Positions 8,996 through 17,786 of a stretch of DNA of 64,000 nt are shown here, piece after piece. The DNA comes from an uncultured Gammaproteobacteria bacterium. Its GTDB lineage: Bacteria; Pseudomonadota; Gammaproteobacteria; Pseudomonadales; Pseudohongiellaceae. The DNA lies in NCBI GenBank assembly GCA_913060975.1, contig CAJXVC010000012.1, positions 1 through 64,000 of the forward strand, written 5' to 3'. The first letter of the stretch is position 1, and each line of letters starts with the position of its first letter. The notes under the pieces were generated by a model, which saw nothing but the letters and a program-made list of their open reading frames with translations, was not told where the DNA came from and ran no database searches. Both the position numbers and the translations under genes were made by a program.

Positions 8996-9799
8996 TCAGA
9001 AACAGCCCAGATCTTCGGACAGGGATTCGTCCAGGCTGCGGTTGAGTTCAGGGAAGAACTGCAAACCAGTTAGTTGCTCCAATTCTGCTACAGTCGTTTG
9101 CAAATTGCAGTGATGCATGCCGACAGAATTGTCCTGCTGGAATTGAAACGCAGCACTTTTGCCTTCCGGTGTGATGACAATCTTGAAAAAACCATCTGGC
9201 ACCCGATGCTCTGCTGACACTGGCAGATGCAGCGCCTCGCTCTCCGGGTTGAAGATCGGCCCGGTCAATACGAACAACACCTGCTGGCGATTTACGAGAT
9301 TCCTGGTCGCCCACTCCAATCCATACCAGGCACCCTGACTGAGACTGTTGCTGCGCGCGACCGCATTGGTCAGATAGTTCACTTCTTGCCAATAAGGGGT
9401 GCCGGCAAAGTTCACCAACGGTACATATTGCGCACGCAGTAAACCGATTTCTTCTGCTTGCGCAAAATCCTCGACACTCAAAGTGTCTGCCACGTAATTG
9501 TCAGCTACCGGTTGTCGGGACAAGCTGGAGGCAATGCCGACAGACCCCGCGGTCACTTGATAGGCAGCCCATTCTGCTGTCTTGATTTCGGTGTTATAGG
9601 ACAGCGCATAAATGGAACGCAGAATCAGATGGTTGTCCTCATCAGCCCCGATTGGACAGCCAGCGAAACAGTGCACAATACGCAGATCCTGCGCTTGTGT
9701 CGGCGGGATCACTCCCCAGAGCAGCAGACCCAACAGGCACAGCGCCAGAAACCGGTTCGATGACCTAACCTGCCCAATCTGGATATTAAGAATATTCAA
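8996..9799 (-). CDS. DNA/RNA non-specific endonuclease-like protein, probably inactive
   Basis: A secreted protein of the NUC1/Serratia nuclease family. After a signal segment ('FLALCLLGLLLWGVIPPTQAQ') the family layout is visible. The catalytic DRGH motif reads 'LRAQYVP' (the general-base His is Gln). The metal-binding motif, normally ending NxGxW, reads 'TNAVARSNSLSQGAW' (the Asn ligand is Ser). The C-terminal 'VLTGPIF' and 'VPDGFFKIV' blocks are recognisable. The fold is therefore supported but nuclease activity is doubtful. The start is uncertain: a TTG at 9799 with AGGAGAG upstream fits the signal peptide best. An ATG at 9841 and a longer frame to 9940 are in phase but lack a good ribosome-binding site. 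Confidence 0.75.
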   Translation of the reverse strand: MNILNIQIGQVRSSNRFLALCLLGLLLWGVIPPTQAQDLRIVHCFAGCPIGADEDNHLILRSIYALSYNTEIKTAEWAAYQVTAGSVGIASSLSRQPVADNYVADTLSVEDFAQAEEIGLLRAQYVPLVNFAGTPYWQEVNYLTNAVARSNSLSQGAWYGLEWATRNLVNRQQVLFVLTGPIFNPESEALHLPVSAEHRVPDGFFKIVITPEGKSAAFQFQQDNSVGMHHCNLQTTVAELEQLTGLQFFPELNRSLDESLSEDLGCF

Positions 9800-10267
9800 T
9801 GACTCACTCTCCTGCGCAACACTGTCTCCAGGCGCTTGCATACTAATTATTGCAACACATCGGCTGCCCTGCTGATTATTTGGACGAATAGGTGCTGCCA
9901 ACCCGCGCGTCATTTTTCCCCAAAACCCGGGCTCTCGCAACTGGCCCGCTCGACGTTGGTCGGCTATTAACGCAATTGGTCTTGCCTACCTCGTTTGCGG
10001 TCGAGTCATCGTTCTGACTTCCGTTATTTTGAGCAATTACTTCTGTCTGCATCCCATATCTATGGCTGAGACAACTATCCCGGAATTCGAGTCTGGTCGG
10101 AGAAGTGGGCGCCCTGGCAGTATTATGGCCGGAATTCCCTGCACAAAAACTCAAAAAGTTGCGCATTCGAGTTTTCAGGAAGCTTATTTTGCGTTTACTC
10201 CCTATGATTGGCGACCGTTATCGATGCAAGTTCTGTTTTCGCCCAGGCGATGACAAAGGAGCACTCA
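9800..10267. other. Divergent intergenic region
   Basis: About 470 bases between the nuclease-like gene (minus) and the redoxin-cytochrome-PHM-like gene (plus). Small open frames occur on both strands but have no ribosome-binding site or recognisable product. It presumably holds both promoters. I see no repeat or RNA structure. Confidence 0.5.
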
Positions 10268-12010
10268 ATGTTACAGCGTATGAAATGTTCTAAATTGGCT
10301 TCCAGTCTCCTGCTATGTGGAGCACTGGGTCTCCACATTCAGGCTGCGCAGGCAGCCGAACGCATCAGTGATTTTTCCCTGATCGATCACCATGGTGAAT
10401 TCTTCCAGTTGAGCCGTGAGACCAACAGCGAAGCTATTGTATTAATGACTTATGCGGATAGCCGCGATGTGCGGCGCGCAATTGATGATCTGGACGATCT
10501 GGTTGAGCAGTTTGCCGATCAGGATGTCGCCTTTTATCTGATCGATGCATCCGGTGAGAGCGATAAAGACGTTATCGCCGAACAAGCCGATGATGACATT
10601 GCTTACCCTATTTTAGTAGACGACACACAGTTTGTTGCCAAAGAACTGGGGCTTACTCGTCAGACTGACGTGGTGATTCTGGATCCTGCCAATATGGAAG
10701 TCGTCTTCCGAGGTGCACTGAACAATCGTTTTGAGGAAGGCAGCCGGGCGCGCCGCGCATCTGAACACTATGTGGCCGACGCCCTGAACAGCATTCTTGC
10801 TGGGTCTGCCATCGCAGCACCGCAAGTGGCCAGCAAAGGCGATGTGCTGGATTTCAGCCTGCGCGAATCAACAGTCGAGTCACTCTCCTATGCCGAAGAT
10901 ATCGCGCCGATTCTGGAAGAGCGTTGTGTGAGTTGTCACATGGAAGGTGGTATCGCTCCGTTTGCCATGACCAACCATCAAATGGTTCGCGGTTGGTCGC
11001 CAATGATTCGCGAAGTCCTGTATACCAAACGTATGCCACCCGGTCAGATTGATCCAGACTATGTCGATGATTTCTATGACGTCGCACATATCACCACGGA
11101 AGAGACCCAAAAGTTGATTGCCTGGATCGATGCTGGCGCACAGAACGAATCGGATAGCGACCCACTCGCCAAACTGCGCCCTACAGCGGAAAAATGGAGC
11201 TATGGTGAACCTGACATGGTGATCGATGTGCCTACTCAGGAAATACCCGCCACCGGCGTACAGGATTACCGTAATCTGATGGTGCCCTTGAATCTGGACA
11301 AAGATGTCTGGGTAAAGGCTGTCGAATTCGAAGCAGGCGACACGACTGTGTTGCACCACATCATTGCTTTCGCCTACGGCCCGAATGGCGTCAGCGAATT
11401 TGATATTCTGAATCAGGGTATCGGCCTCGGTGCTTATGCACCAGGCAATGAAGTAAATACTTACCCGGAAAATTCTGGTTTCCCGCTTAAAGCTGGCGGC
11501 GGTTTGATGTTGCAAATGCATTACACCACCTCAGGTAAAGAGGCCACGGACAGCTCGCAAGTCGCCTTATACCTGTGGGATGAAGAGCCCGAGCGCCAAG
11601 TCAGGGGCGGTTCTGCTGGCGAGCTGGATATCAACGTCGCACCTTTTGAGCGTCGTCACGAAATGCTGGCAACTGCCAAGTTCCGACAGGATTCTTATCT
11701 GTCCATGCTTGGTCCACACATGCATTACCGGGGCTATGACGCTAATTTCGTTCTGCGCTACCCGGATGGTCGTGAAGAAGAAATCCTGAATGTGCCCAAC
11801 TACCAATTCAATTGGCAGAAAGTGTACGATTTCAAAGAACCGATGTTCGTACCGGCTGGCAGTGAACTCGTGTTTACCGGCACATTCGATAACTCGGAAA
11901 CCAATCCGTTCAACCCCGATCCATCACAAACGCTTTCATGGGGGGAACAAACCTGGCAGGAAATGTTCTTCGGTTTCTACCGATTCGTAGAAGCTGGAGA
12001 CGGTGAATAG
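10268..12010 (+). CDS. Secreted redoxin-like / cytochrome c / PHM-like copper domain protein, paralogue
   Basis: A 580-residue protein. The ATG at 10268 has AAAGGAG 6 bases upstream and gives a clean signal peptide ending near 'IQAAQAAE'. It has the same layout as the protein at 2070-3761. The redoxin-like domain (residues about 32-180) has lost both active-site Cys ('TYADSRDV'). The heme-c domain has C220-C223-H224 and an MPP Met at 256. The PHM/DBH-like copper domain has H363-H364, H418, H484/H486 and M566 ('WQEMFFGF'). The redoxin fold therefore cannot act as a normal thiol oxidoreductase and may be structural. Copper and heme sites look complete. The gene ends at a strong terminator and is not in an operon. 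The substrate is unknown. Confidence 0.85.
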   Translation: MLQRMKCSKLASSLLLCGALGLHIQAAQAAERISDFSLIDHHGEFFQLSRETNSEAIVLMTYADSRDVRRAIDDLDDLVEQFADQDVAFYLIDASGESDKDVIAEQADDDIAYPILVDDTQFVAKELGLTRQTDVVILDPANMEVVFRGALNNRFEEGSRARRASEHYVADALNSILAGSAIAAPQVASKGDVLDFSLRESTVESLSYAEDIAPILEERCVSCHMEGGIAPFAMTNHQMVRGWSPMIREVLYTKRMPPGQIDPDYVDDFYDVAHITTEETQKLIAWIDAGAQNESDSDPLAKLRPTAEKWSYGEPDMVIDVPTQEIPATGVQDYRNLMVPLNLDKDVWVKAVEFEAGDTTVLHHIIAFAYGPNGVSEFDILNQGIGLGAYAPGNEVNTYPENSGFPLKAGGGLMLQMHYTTSGKEATDSSQVALYLWDEEPERQVRGGSAGELDINVAPFERRHEMLATAKFRQDSYLSMLGPHMHYRGYDANFVLRYPDGREEEILNVPNYQFNWQKVYDFKEPMFVPAGSELVFTGTFDNSETNPFNPDPSQTLSWGEQTWQEMFFGFYRFVEAGDGE

Positions 12011-12029
12011 CCAGCGTTTAGTCCAACAG

Positions 12030-12060
12030 GCCCGGCTACTGAAAAGTAGCCGGGCTTTTT
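12030..12060 (+). terminator. Intrinsic terminator
   Basis: 11-bp stem (GCCCGGCTACT and its complement), GAAA-type loop, then a run of T. It directly follows the gene ending at 12010. Confidence 0.85.
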
Positions 12061-12154
12061 TATGCCGGGGGATTACACGCCTGCAGTCATGACACCCCAT
12101 ATCTGGCTTGCTAGACTGCCCTTTTCCCACTGTCTTCTCTCAAGTGAACTATCC

Positions 12155-13807
12155 ATGCGAATTCTTCAATCTGTTGCACTATCCATCACGCTGTCCAGTC
12201 TTGCTGCAAGCGTGCTGGCAGATACCACACTCATTACCAATGTGAATGGCTATACGTTAGACGTGAATCGAACTCTGCAGCAATTTTCAGCGATCCAATT
12301 TACCGACGACCTTGTTGATGCAATTTACAACACTGTCGAAGATGCCCCCGAAACTGCAGATACAGTTATTGACGGAGCTGGTCGCACGCTGATCCCGGGG
12401 CTTGTGGATGCCCACGGCCATGTGTTGAGTTATGGCTTGAGCCTGCTACGTGTCGACGTGACAGGAACCAGCACTGAAGCCGAGGCTGCTGAACGTGTCG
12501 AAGCCTTCGCCACTGCCAATGAGGAGCTGGAATGGCTACTGGGCCGAGGCTGGAATCAGGTATTGTGGGACAGCAATGCCTTCCCCACTGCTGACAGCCT
12601 CGATGCATTGGTCGCCGACAAACCTGTGTGGCTGACCCGTGTGGACGGCCACGCTGGCTGGGCCAATAGCGCTGCTATGGAATTAGCCGGTATTACAGAT
12701 CGCACGGTCGACCCGGTCGGTGGGCAGATCATCCGTGATGACAATGGCGCGGCCACTGGCGTATTCATCGACAACGCAATGGACCTCATTAGCGCTAACA
12801 TCCCGCCAGTATCCCGCGAACAAATCGAATACGCGCTGGTTACCGCAATGCAACGACTGGCCGGTTATGGCTTGACCAGCGTGCACGATGCCGGTGTTGG
12901 CAGCAGCACAATTCAGGCTTTCAAGGCACTGGCTGACGAAGGGGCCATGCCAATCCGGGTCAACGTGATGATTGCAGCCGGCGATGAATCCTATGAGCAG
13001 CTTCTTGATCAGGGAACCTTCACCAGCGCTGACGCCATGCTGAACATCAATAGTGTAAAGATCGTCGCGGACGGCGCTCTGGGCAGCCGTGGTGCTGCCC
13101 TCATCGATGACTATTCGGACGAGCCGGGCAACCGCGGTTTATTGCTTTTGGATCAGGAGCGTCTGGAATATCTGATGCGCCGGGCGATGAACTCCGGCTT
13201 TCAGGTCAACACTCATGCTATCGGTGACCAGGCCAACATGTTGGTCATGGACAATTATCAGAACCTGATAGAAGAGACAGACAGCCGTAATTTGCGACAC
13301 CGCATTGAACATGCCCAGGTATTGCGCTTCGAAGATATTCTGCGCTTTGCCGAATTGGGCGTCATTCCATCCATGCAAGCCACGCACGCCACCAGCGACA
13401 AGAATATGGCACAAGACCGACTGGGCGAAGTACGCATCGAAGGCGCCTACGCGTGGCGTAAACTCCTGGATGCTGGCGCCGTAATTGCCAATGGCTCGGA
13501 CTTTCCAGTGGAATCACCGAACCCTTTCTTTGGCCTGCATGCATCAGTGACCCGTCAGGATCAGAATAACGAACCGCCCGGAGGCTGGTTTCCTGAAGAG
13601 CGCATGACATTGCAGGAAGCTTTTGCCAGCTTCACTATTGATGCGGCGTACTCAGGTCACCAAGAGGAATTGTTAGGGACTTTGGAAGCAGGCAAGAAAG
13701 CCGACTTTATCTTTCTGGATCGCGATATGTTTACAATTCCTGCCGAGGAGCTCTGGCAGTTACAGGCCACAGAAACCTGGGTGGGCGGACAGCGCATTTT
13801 TCCTTAG
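12155..13807 (+). CDS. Exported YtcJ-like amidohydrolase (amidohydrolase_3 family)
   Basis: A 550-residue protein with a signal peptide ('SVALSITLSSLAASVLADT'). Metal-dependent amidohydrolase motifs occur in order: HxH in 'DAHGHVLSYG', 'KIVADGALGSRGAAL', 'NTHAIGDQAN', 'RIEHAQVL' and 'ANGSDFPVESPNPF', the last with the metal-ligand Asp. The arrangement is that of the YtcJ/amidohydrolase_3 group, which includes N-substituted formamide deformylase and many uncharacterised members. The start at 12155 is chosen because the signal peptide begins there; the frame stays open upstream to 12062. The substrate is unknown. Export, and its position beside gamma-glutamyltransferase and dipeptidase genes, suggest periplasmic breakdown of amides or peptides. 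Confidence 0.85.
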   Translation: MRILQSVALSITLSSLAASVLADTTLITNVNGYTLDVNRTLQQFSAIQFTDDLVDAIYNTVEDAPETADTVIDGAGRTLIPGLVDAHGHVLSYGLSLLRVDVTGTSTEAEAAERVEAFATANEELEWLLGRGWNQVLWDSNAFPTADSLDALVADKPVWLTRVDGHAGWANSAAMELAGITDRTVDPVGGQIIRDDNGAATGVFIDNAMDLISANIPPVSREQIEYALVTAMQRLAGYGLTSVHDAGVGSSTIQAFKALADEGAMPIRVNVMIAAGDESYEQLLDQGTFTSADAMLNINSVKIVADGALGSRGAALIDDYSDEPGNRGLLLLDQERLEYLMRRAMNSGFQVNTHAIGDQANMLVMDNYQNLIEETDSRNLRHRIEHAQVLRFEDILRFAELGVIPSMQATHATSDKNMAQDRLGEVRIEGAYAWRKLLDAGAVIANGSDFPVESPNPFFGLHASVTRQDQNNEPPGGWFPEERMTLQEAFASFTIDAAYSGHQEELLGTLEAGKKADFIFLDRDMFTIPAEELWQLQATETWVGGQRIFP

Positions 13808-13877
13808 TAGTTCTGACCCGAAAGCTGAAACCGCGATTGGTTGGCACAGTCAATGAACTGCGCGACAGCTACATCGA

Positions 13878-13916
13878 AACTTACGCACTGCTTGTTGTAA
13901 CAGGCAGTACGTAAGT
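13878..13916. terminator. Inverted repeat between convergent genes
   Basis: AACTTACG/CGTAAGTT arms plus an inner ACTGC/GCAGT, 13 bases before the end of the minus-strand gamma-glutamyltransferase gene. There is no T run. It probably serves as a factor-assisted or bidirectional termination structure for the convergent pair. Confidence 0.45.
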
Positions 13917-13929
13917 TGTGTTTAGAGCA

Positions 13930-15636
13930 TCAATAGCCGACCGCAGCCCCATCGCCACGGCGCGAGTCGGAACCGCCGAGATATAGCCCTTCCTCGCGAT
14001 CAAGGTAGACTCCCATCGCAGCCCCCTGCGAACCTCGCTCTCTGATCTCATGGCCTTTGGCTTGATACAATCGCACCGTGTCCGGTGAAAAAGAATCGCC
14101 TTCCATGCTCGTAACATCGGGCAGCCACTGATGATGGATGCGGCCTGCTTCGATCGCTTGAGCAATGTTGTAGCCATGATCGATGACATTGAGAATCACT
14201 TGCATGGTGGTGTTGATGATGGTGCGTCCACCCGGGCTGCCAATCGCAAACAATGGCTTGCCATTTTGGCCAACAATAGTTGGCGTCATACTCGACAGTG
14301 GACGTTTTTCTGGCGCCACCAGATTAGGCGGTGTACCAATCGTACCAAAGCGGTTGGTCAATCCCGGTACCGCATTGAAATCACCCAGTTCGTTGTTCAG
14401 CAAATAACCGCCACCTTCAACAACGATGGCTGAGCCGTAGCCGTATTCCAGAGTGTAAGTGACGCTCACCATGTTGCCTTCACTGTCGGCGACCGAAAAA
14501 TGCGTAGTCTCTTCGCTTTCGTAAATTTGTGCGAATTCCCGCTCATCACTTTCCGACTTGGCATCCATATCAATGGAAGCACGCAACGTGGCTGCGTAAT
14601 CTTTGCTGGTCAAGCGCTCGATTGGCAACGCTTCATTGAAATCCGGATCGCCCAGATGTTCGGCGCGGTCAGCATAAGCACGACGCATCGCTTCGGTCAG
14701 TACATGCAGGTAGTCAGCAGAGTTATGACCCATAGCGGCCAGATCATAACCCTCAAGAATATTCAGCATCTCCACCATAGCCACTCCACCGGAGCTGGGT
14801 GGTGGCATGCTGACAATTTCATAGCCGCGATAAGAACCCCTTATTGGCTCACGCTCAACGGCTTCATAGCGGGCCAGATCTTCTTCGGTGATAATCCCGC
14901 CCATGCCTTGCAGAAACCCGGCCAGTCGCTGGGCATTCTCGCCGCGGTAGAAACCATCCTTGCCCTGTGTCTGAATCAACTCCAGAGTATGAGCCAGATC
15001 TGGTTGAGTCCAGGTTTCGCCCAGATCGTAATGCGAGCCATCCGGTTTAAAGAACTTGGCCATGGATGAAGGATATTGCTCAAAGCGTGGCTCGTTGCGG
15101 GCGAATCCGGAACGCAGGGCATAGGTGATCGGTATTCCGTCTCTGGCCAATGCTACTGCGGGCGCAACCAGCTCGTCCCAGGGCAGTGAGCCGCGTTCCT
15201 GATGAGCTTTCCACAAACCCGCAACTGTGCCCGGAACACCGACAGCGAGTGCGCCAGCATGATTGGAGTTATTGGCAACCTCGCCATCCATGCCCAGATA
15301 CATGCGTTCGGTAGCTGCCAGCGCGGCTTTCTCACGAAAGTCGAAGGTTGTGGTGTCGCCATTGTCGCCGTAGTACACCATGAACCCCCCGCCACCAATA
15401 TTGCCAGCCGTTGGCCAGGTCACGGCGAGCGCAAAGGCAGTGGCGACCGCCGCGTCTACTGCATTGCCACCTCGGGCCAGTGTTTGTGCGCCCACTTCCG
15501 AGGCCAGACGCGAGGCGCTGGCCACCATGCCATTTTCCGCCCTGACTGGCGTACGCCCGCCCTGCGCAATAGCAAGTTGGGTCAGAGTAATTGTCAGGAG
15601 TACTAACAGGCTTTTCAGCAGTTTGTTCTTATACAT
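13930..15636 (-). CDS. ggt: Gamma-glutamyltransferase (secreted)
   Basis: A 568-residue Ntn-hydrolase precursor with a signal peptide ('SLLVLLTITLTQLAIAQ'). Family landmarks are 'MVASASRLASEVGAQTLARGGNAVDAAVA' (given here only as a landmark region at residues 38-66), the autoprocessing and catalytic Thr in 'ETTHFSVADSEG', and the gamma-glutamyl-binding 'MTPTIVG' and 'GSPGGRTI' segments. The enzyme cleaves gamma-glutamyl bonds (glutathione, gamma-glutamyl peptides) in the periplasm after self-cleavage into two subunits. It is divergent from an exported M19 dipeptidase at 16039. The pair would suffice to degrade glutathione: Ggt gives Cys-Gly and a dipeptidase splits it. Confidence 0.93.
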   Translation of the reverse strand: MYKNKLLKSLLVLLTITLTQLAIAQGGRTPVRAENGMVASASRLASEVGAQTLARGGNAVDAAVATAFALAVTWPTAGNIGGGGFMVYYGDNGDTTTFDFREKAALAATERMYLGMDGEVANNSNHAGALAVGVPGTVAGLWKAHQERGSLPWDELVAPAVALARDGIPITYALRSGFARNEPRFEQYPSSMAKFFKPDGSHYDLGETWTQPDLAHTLELIQTQGKDGFYRGENAQRLAGFLQGMGGIITEEDLARYEAVEREPIRGSYRGYEIVSMPPPSSGGVAMVEMLNILEGYDLAAMGHNSADYLHVLTEAMRRAYADRAEHLGDPDFNEALPIERLTSKDYAATLRASIDMDAKSESDEREFAQIYESEETTHFSVADSEGNMVSVTYTLEYGYGSAIVVEGGGYLLNNELGDFNAVPGLTNRFGTIGTPPNLVAPEKRPLSSMTPTIVGQNGKPLFAIGSPGGRTIINTTMQVILNVIDHGYNIAQAIEAGRIHHQWLPDVTSMEGDSFSPDTVRLYQAKGHEIRERGSQGAAMGVYLDREEGLYLGGSDSRRGDGAAVGY

Positions 15637-16038
15637 AAAGTCACTCTAGGCAGGCGGCCACAGCTGTCACACTGTTCAGGCCGATTTGGATGTTGAACAT
15701 CTGAGTCTGAATATCGGAGCTTAACTATGGCAAGCTCAAGACTGACCAATAGTATGCAAGCCCGGCAGCACTGGCAAATACTAGCGCGGCTAAGCACGAA
15801 CTTCTTCAGACCTGCTGACAGCACCACGGTCGCAGCATGCCCTGATATTGACCACTTCTGAGCACTTCCACCTGAAACTGACAGACACCCCGAATTTACT
15901 GGTGTGACGCTACCAATTCGTCAGGCTAAATGCTAATTTCATAAGCCTCAATGCAGCAATCTCAATTTCCTCTTTTTTCAGACGACGTTGATGAATTGCA
16001 GACAAAGTCATAATCCTAGCTAAAACGAGACCGCACTC
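15637..16038. other. Divergent intergenic region between ggt and dipeptidase
   Basis: About 400 bases without a supported gene. It presumably carries the two divergent promoters. I see no strong inverted repeat or conserved RNA element. Confidence 0.5.
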
Positions 16039-17391
16039 ATGACGCAGATTCGCCTGGTTTTTCTCTCCATCCTTGCACTCCTTCTTGCCGCTTGCAGCGA
16101 TTCCGGGTCGCCAGCTCCTGCAGCGACGACACCGCCCGCGCAAACACCCGTGGTACAGGAAGAGGAAGCTGAAAGCGAAACGGATCTTATCGCCAGGGCC
16201 CAGGCTATCCATGATCGCGTCATTACTCTGGATACCCATGCGGACATCAATACAGAGAACTTCACCAGCAGCGTCAATTACACGCAGGATCTGGATACTC
16301 AGGTTAATATTCCGAAAATGCTGGAAGGCGGCCTCGATGTGGCATTTTTCATTGTCTACACAGGCCAGGGCGAGTTAACCGAGGCAGGTTACTCCGCCGC
16401 CTATGACAACGCGATAGACAAATTCGAGGCGATTCACCGCCTTGCCGAAGAAATTGCCCCGGATGAAATTGAGTTAGCCTATACCTCTGACGATGTGCGC
16501 CGTATCGCGGGCGAAGGCAAGCTGGTCGCCATGATCGGTATCGAGAACGCCTATCCGATTGCTGATGACATCTCGCGCATCGAAGATTTCCATGCCCGCG
16601 GTGGCCGCTATATGTCGTTGGCCCACAACGGCCACAATCAGCTGTCGGACTCCCATACTGGGGAGGCGGCTCAGGACTACCTGCACGACGGTTTGAGCGA
16701 ACTTGGTCGCCAGGCACTTGCGGAGATGAATCGGCTCGGCATCATGGTCGACATATCCCACCCGTCAACTGCTGCTATCCATGAGATGCTTGAGCTCTCC
16801 ACAGCACCAGTAATCGCTTCGCATTCTTCGGCCCGCGCGCTAACCAATCACACTCGTAATCTCGATGACGAGACACTACTGATGATTCGTGACAACGGCG
16901 GCGTGGTTCAGACAGTGGCTTTTGGCAGCTATATCAGCGAAGCCCAGCGCAGCTTTCTCGAGCAAGGTCGTGCCCGTCTGGTCAATGAAATTGCCGCGGA
17001 TCTCGATGTTGAAGTGCTGCCACCGTCGGTGGTAGCCACCTTGAGTGAAGAAGCAGCAGCGGAATACGAGGCACAGATGGATCAGGTCAATGCAGTGCTA
17101 TTCCCCCGCCTGCGCGAGGAAGTCAATGCGCTGGCACCCGCAGCGACAGTCGCTGATTTTGTCGACCACGTCGACTACATGGTGGACCTGATTGGCCTTG
17201 ATCACGTCGGCATCAGCTCAGACTTCGATGGTGGTGGCGGTATCGAAGGCTGGAGCGACGCCTCAGAGACCTTCAATGTCACGCTGGAGTTGGTGCGACG
17301 CGGCTATACTGAGGCTGAAATCGGGCAACTTTGGAGTGGCAATTTACTGCGCGTACTGGATGAAGTGCAAGAAATCGCCGCCGCGATGTGA
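16039..17391 (+). CDS. Lipoprotein membrane dipeptidase (peptidase family M19)
   Basis: A 450-residue lipoprotein: the lipobox 'LLLAAC' puts the acylated Cys near residue 19. An acidic/Pro-rich linker leads to an M19 renal-dipeptidase-type TIM barrel. Zinc-binding motifs are 'DTHADIN' (HxD), Glu in 'GIENAYPI', His in 'VDISHPS' and His in 'SHSSARALTNHTRN', followed by the C-terminal 'LDHVGISSDFDGGG'. The family hydrolyses dipeptides, including D-amino-acid-containing dipeptides and Cys-Gly. Its position opposite ggt suggests a role in extracytoplasmic peptide or glutathione breakdown. The length matches the family plus the lipoprotein linker. Confidence 0.92.
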   Translation: MTQIRLVFLSILALLLAACSDSGSPAPAATTPPAQTPVVQEEEAESETDLIARAQAIHDRVITLDTHADINTENFTSSVNYTQDLDTQVNIPKMLEGGLDVAFFIVYTGQGELTEAGYSAAYDNAIDKFEAIHRLAEEIAPDEIELAYTSDDVRRIAGEGKLVAMIGIENAYPIADDISRIEDFHARGGRYMSLAHNGHNQLSDSHTGEAAQDYLHDGLSELGRQALAEMNRLGIMVDISHPSTAAIHEMLELSTAPVIASHSSARALTNHTRNLDDETLLMIRDNGGVVQTVAFGSYISEAQRSFLEQGRARLVNEIAADLDVEVLPPSVVATLSEEAAAEYEAQMDQVNAVLFPRLREEVNALAPAATVADFVDHVDYMVDLIGLDHVGISSDFDGGGGIEGWSDASETFNVTLELVRRGYTEAEIGQLWSGNLLRVLDEVQEIAAAM

Positions 17392-17786
17392 TCCCGGCCA
17401 TTTCAGTGTGGAAATATTGACTGCAATTCTCACGGCTTTATCGCGAAATTTCTGCTCGAAGCCGCAGGTTTTGCCCAATAAGCGGGATTTTGCTAAGCAT
17501 TTCACAAAAAGTTGCTGCATGATTAGGGGCTGTGAGAGCAATATCACAGTTTCACGCTCATTCTCAGGTATCGTTTCCACACGTCAATAGTGGCAGAAAA
17601 CCACTGCTGACCGCATTTAACGGGGATTGCAGCGCTACGTATTCAGCATCTGCAATAGCAATGCAAAGCGAAATCAGTCAGAGAAAGTCGGACACGCACT
17701 GCCCTTATTCGCACATAGGCAACTTACACGAAGCTGTGGTGCTCGAATTGGCCAATCACAACGGCGACTGACTAAAAAAATAACGA
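17392..17786. other. Intergenic region before the FecR-domain gene
   Basis: About 395 bases with no supported gene and no clear terminator hairpin. It likely holds the promoter of the repeat protein that starts at 17787. Confidence 0.45.

Noticed and set aside
9876-10166. 96-codon minus-strand frame upstream of the nuclease-like gene
   Set aside because: No ribosome-binding site, domain or signal. Composition looks random.
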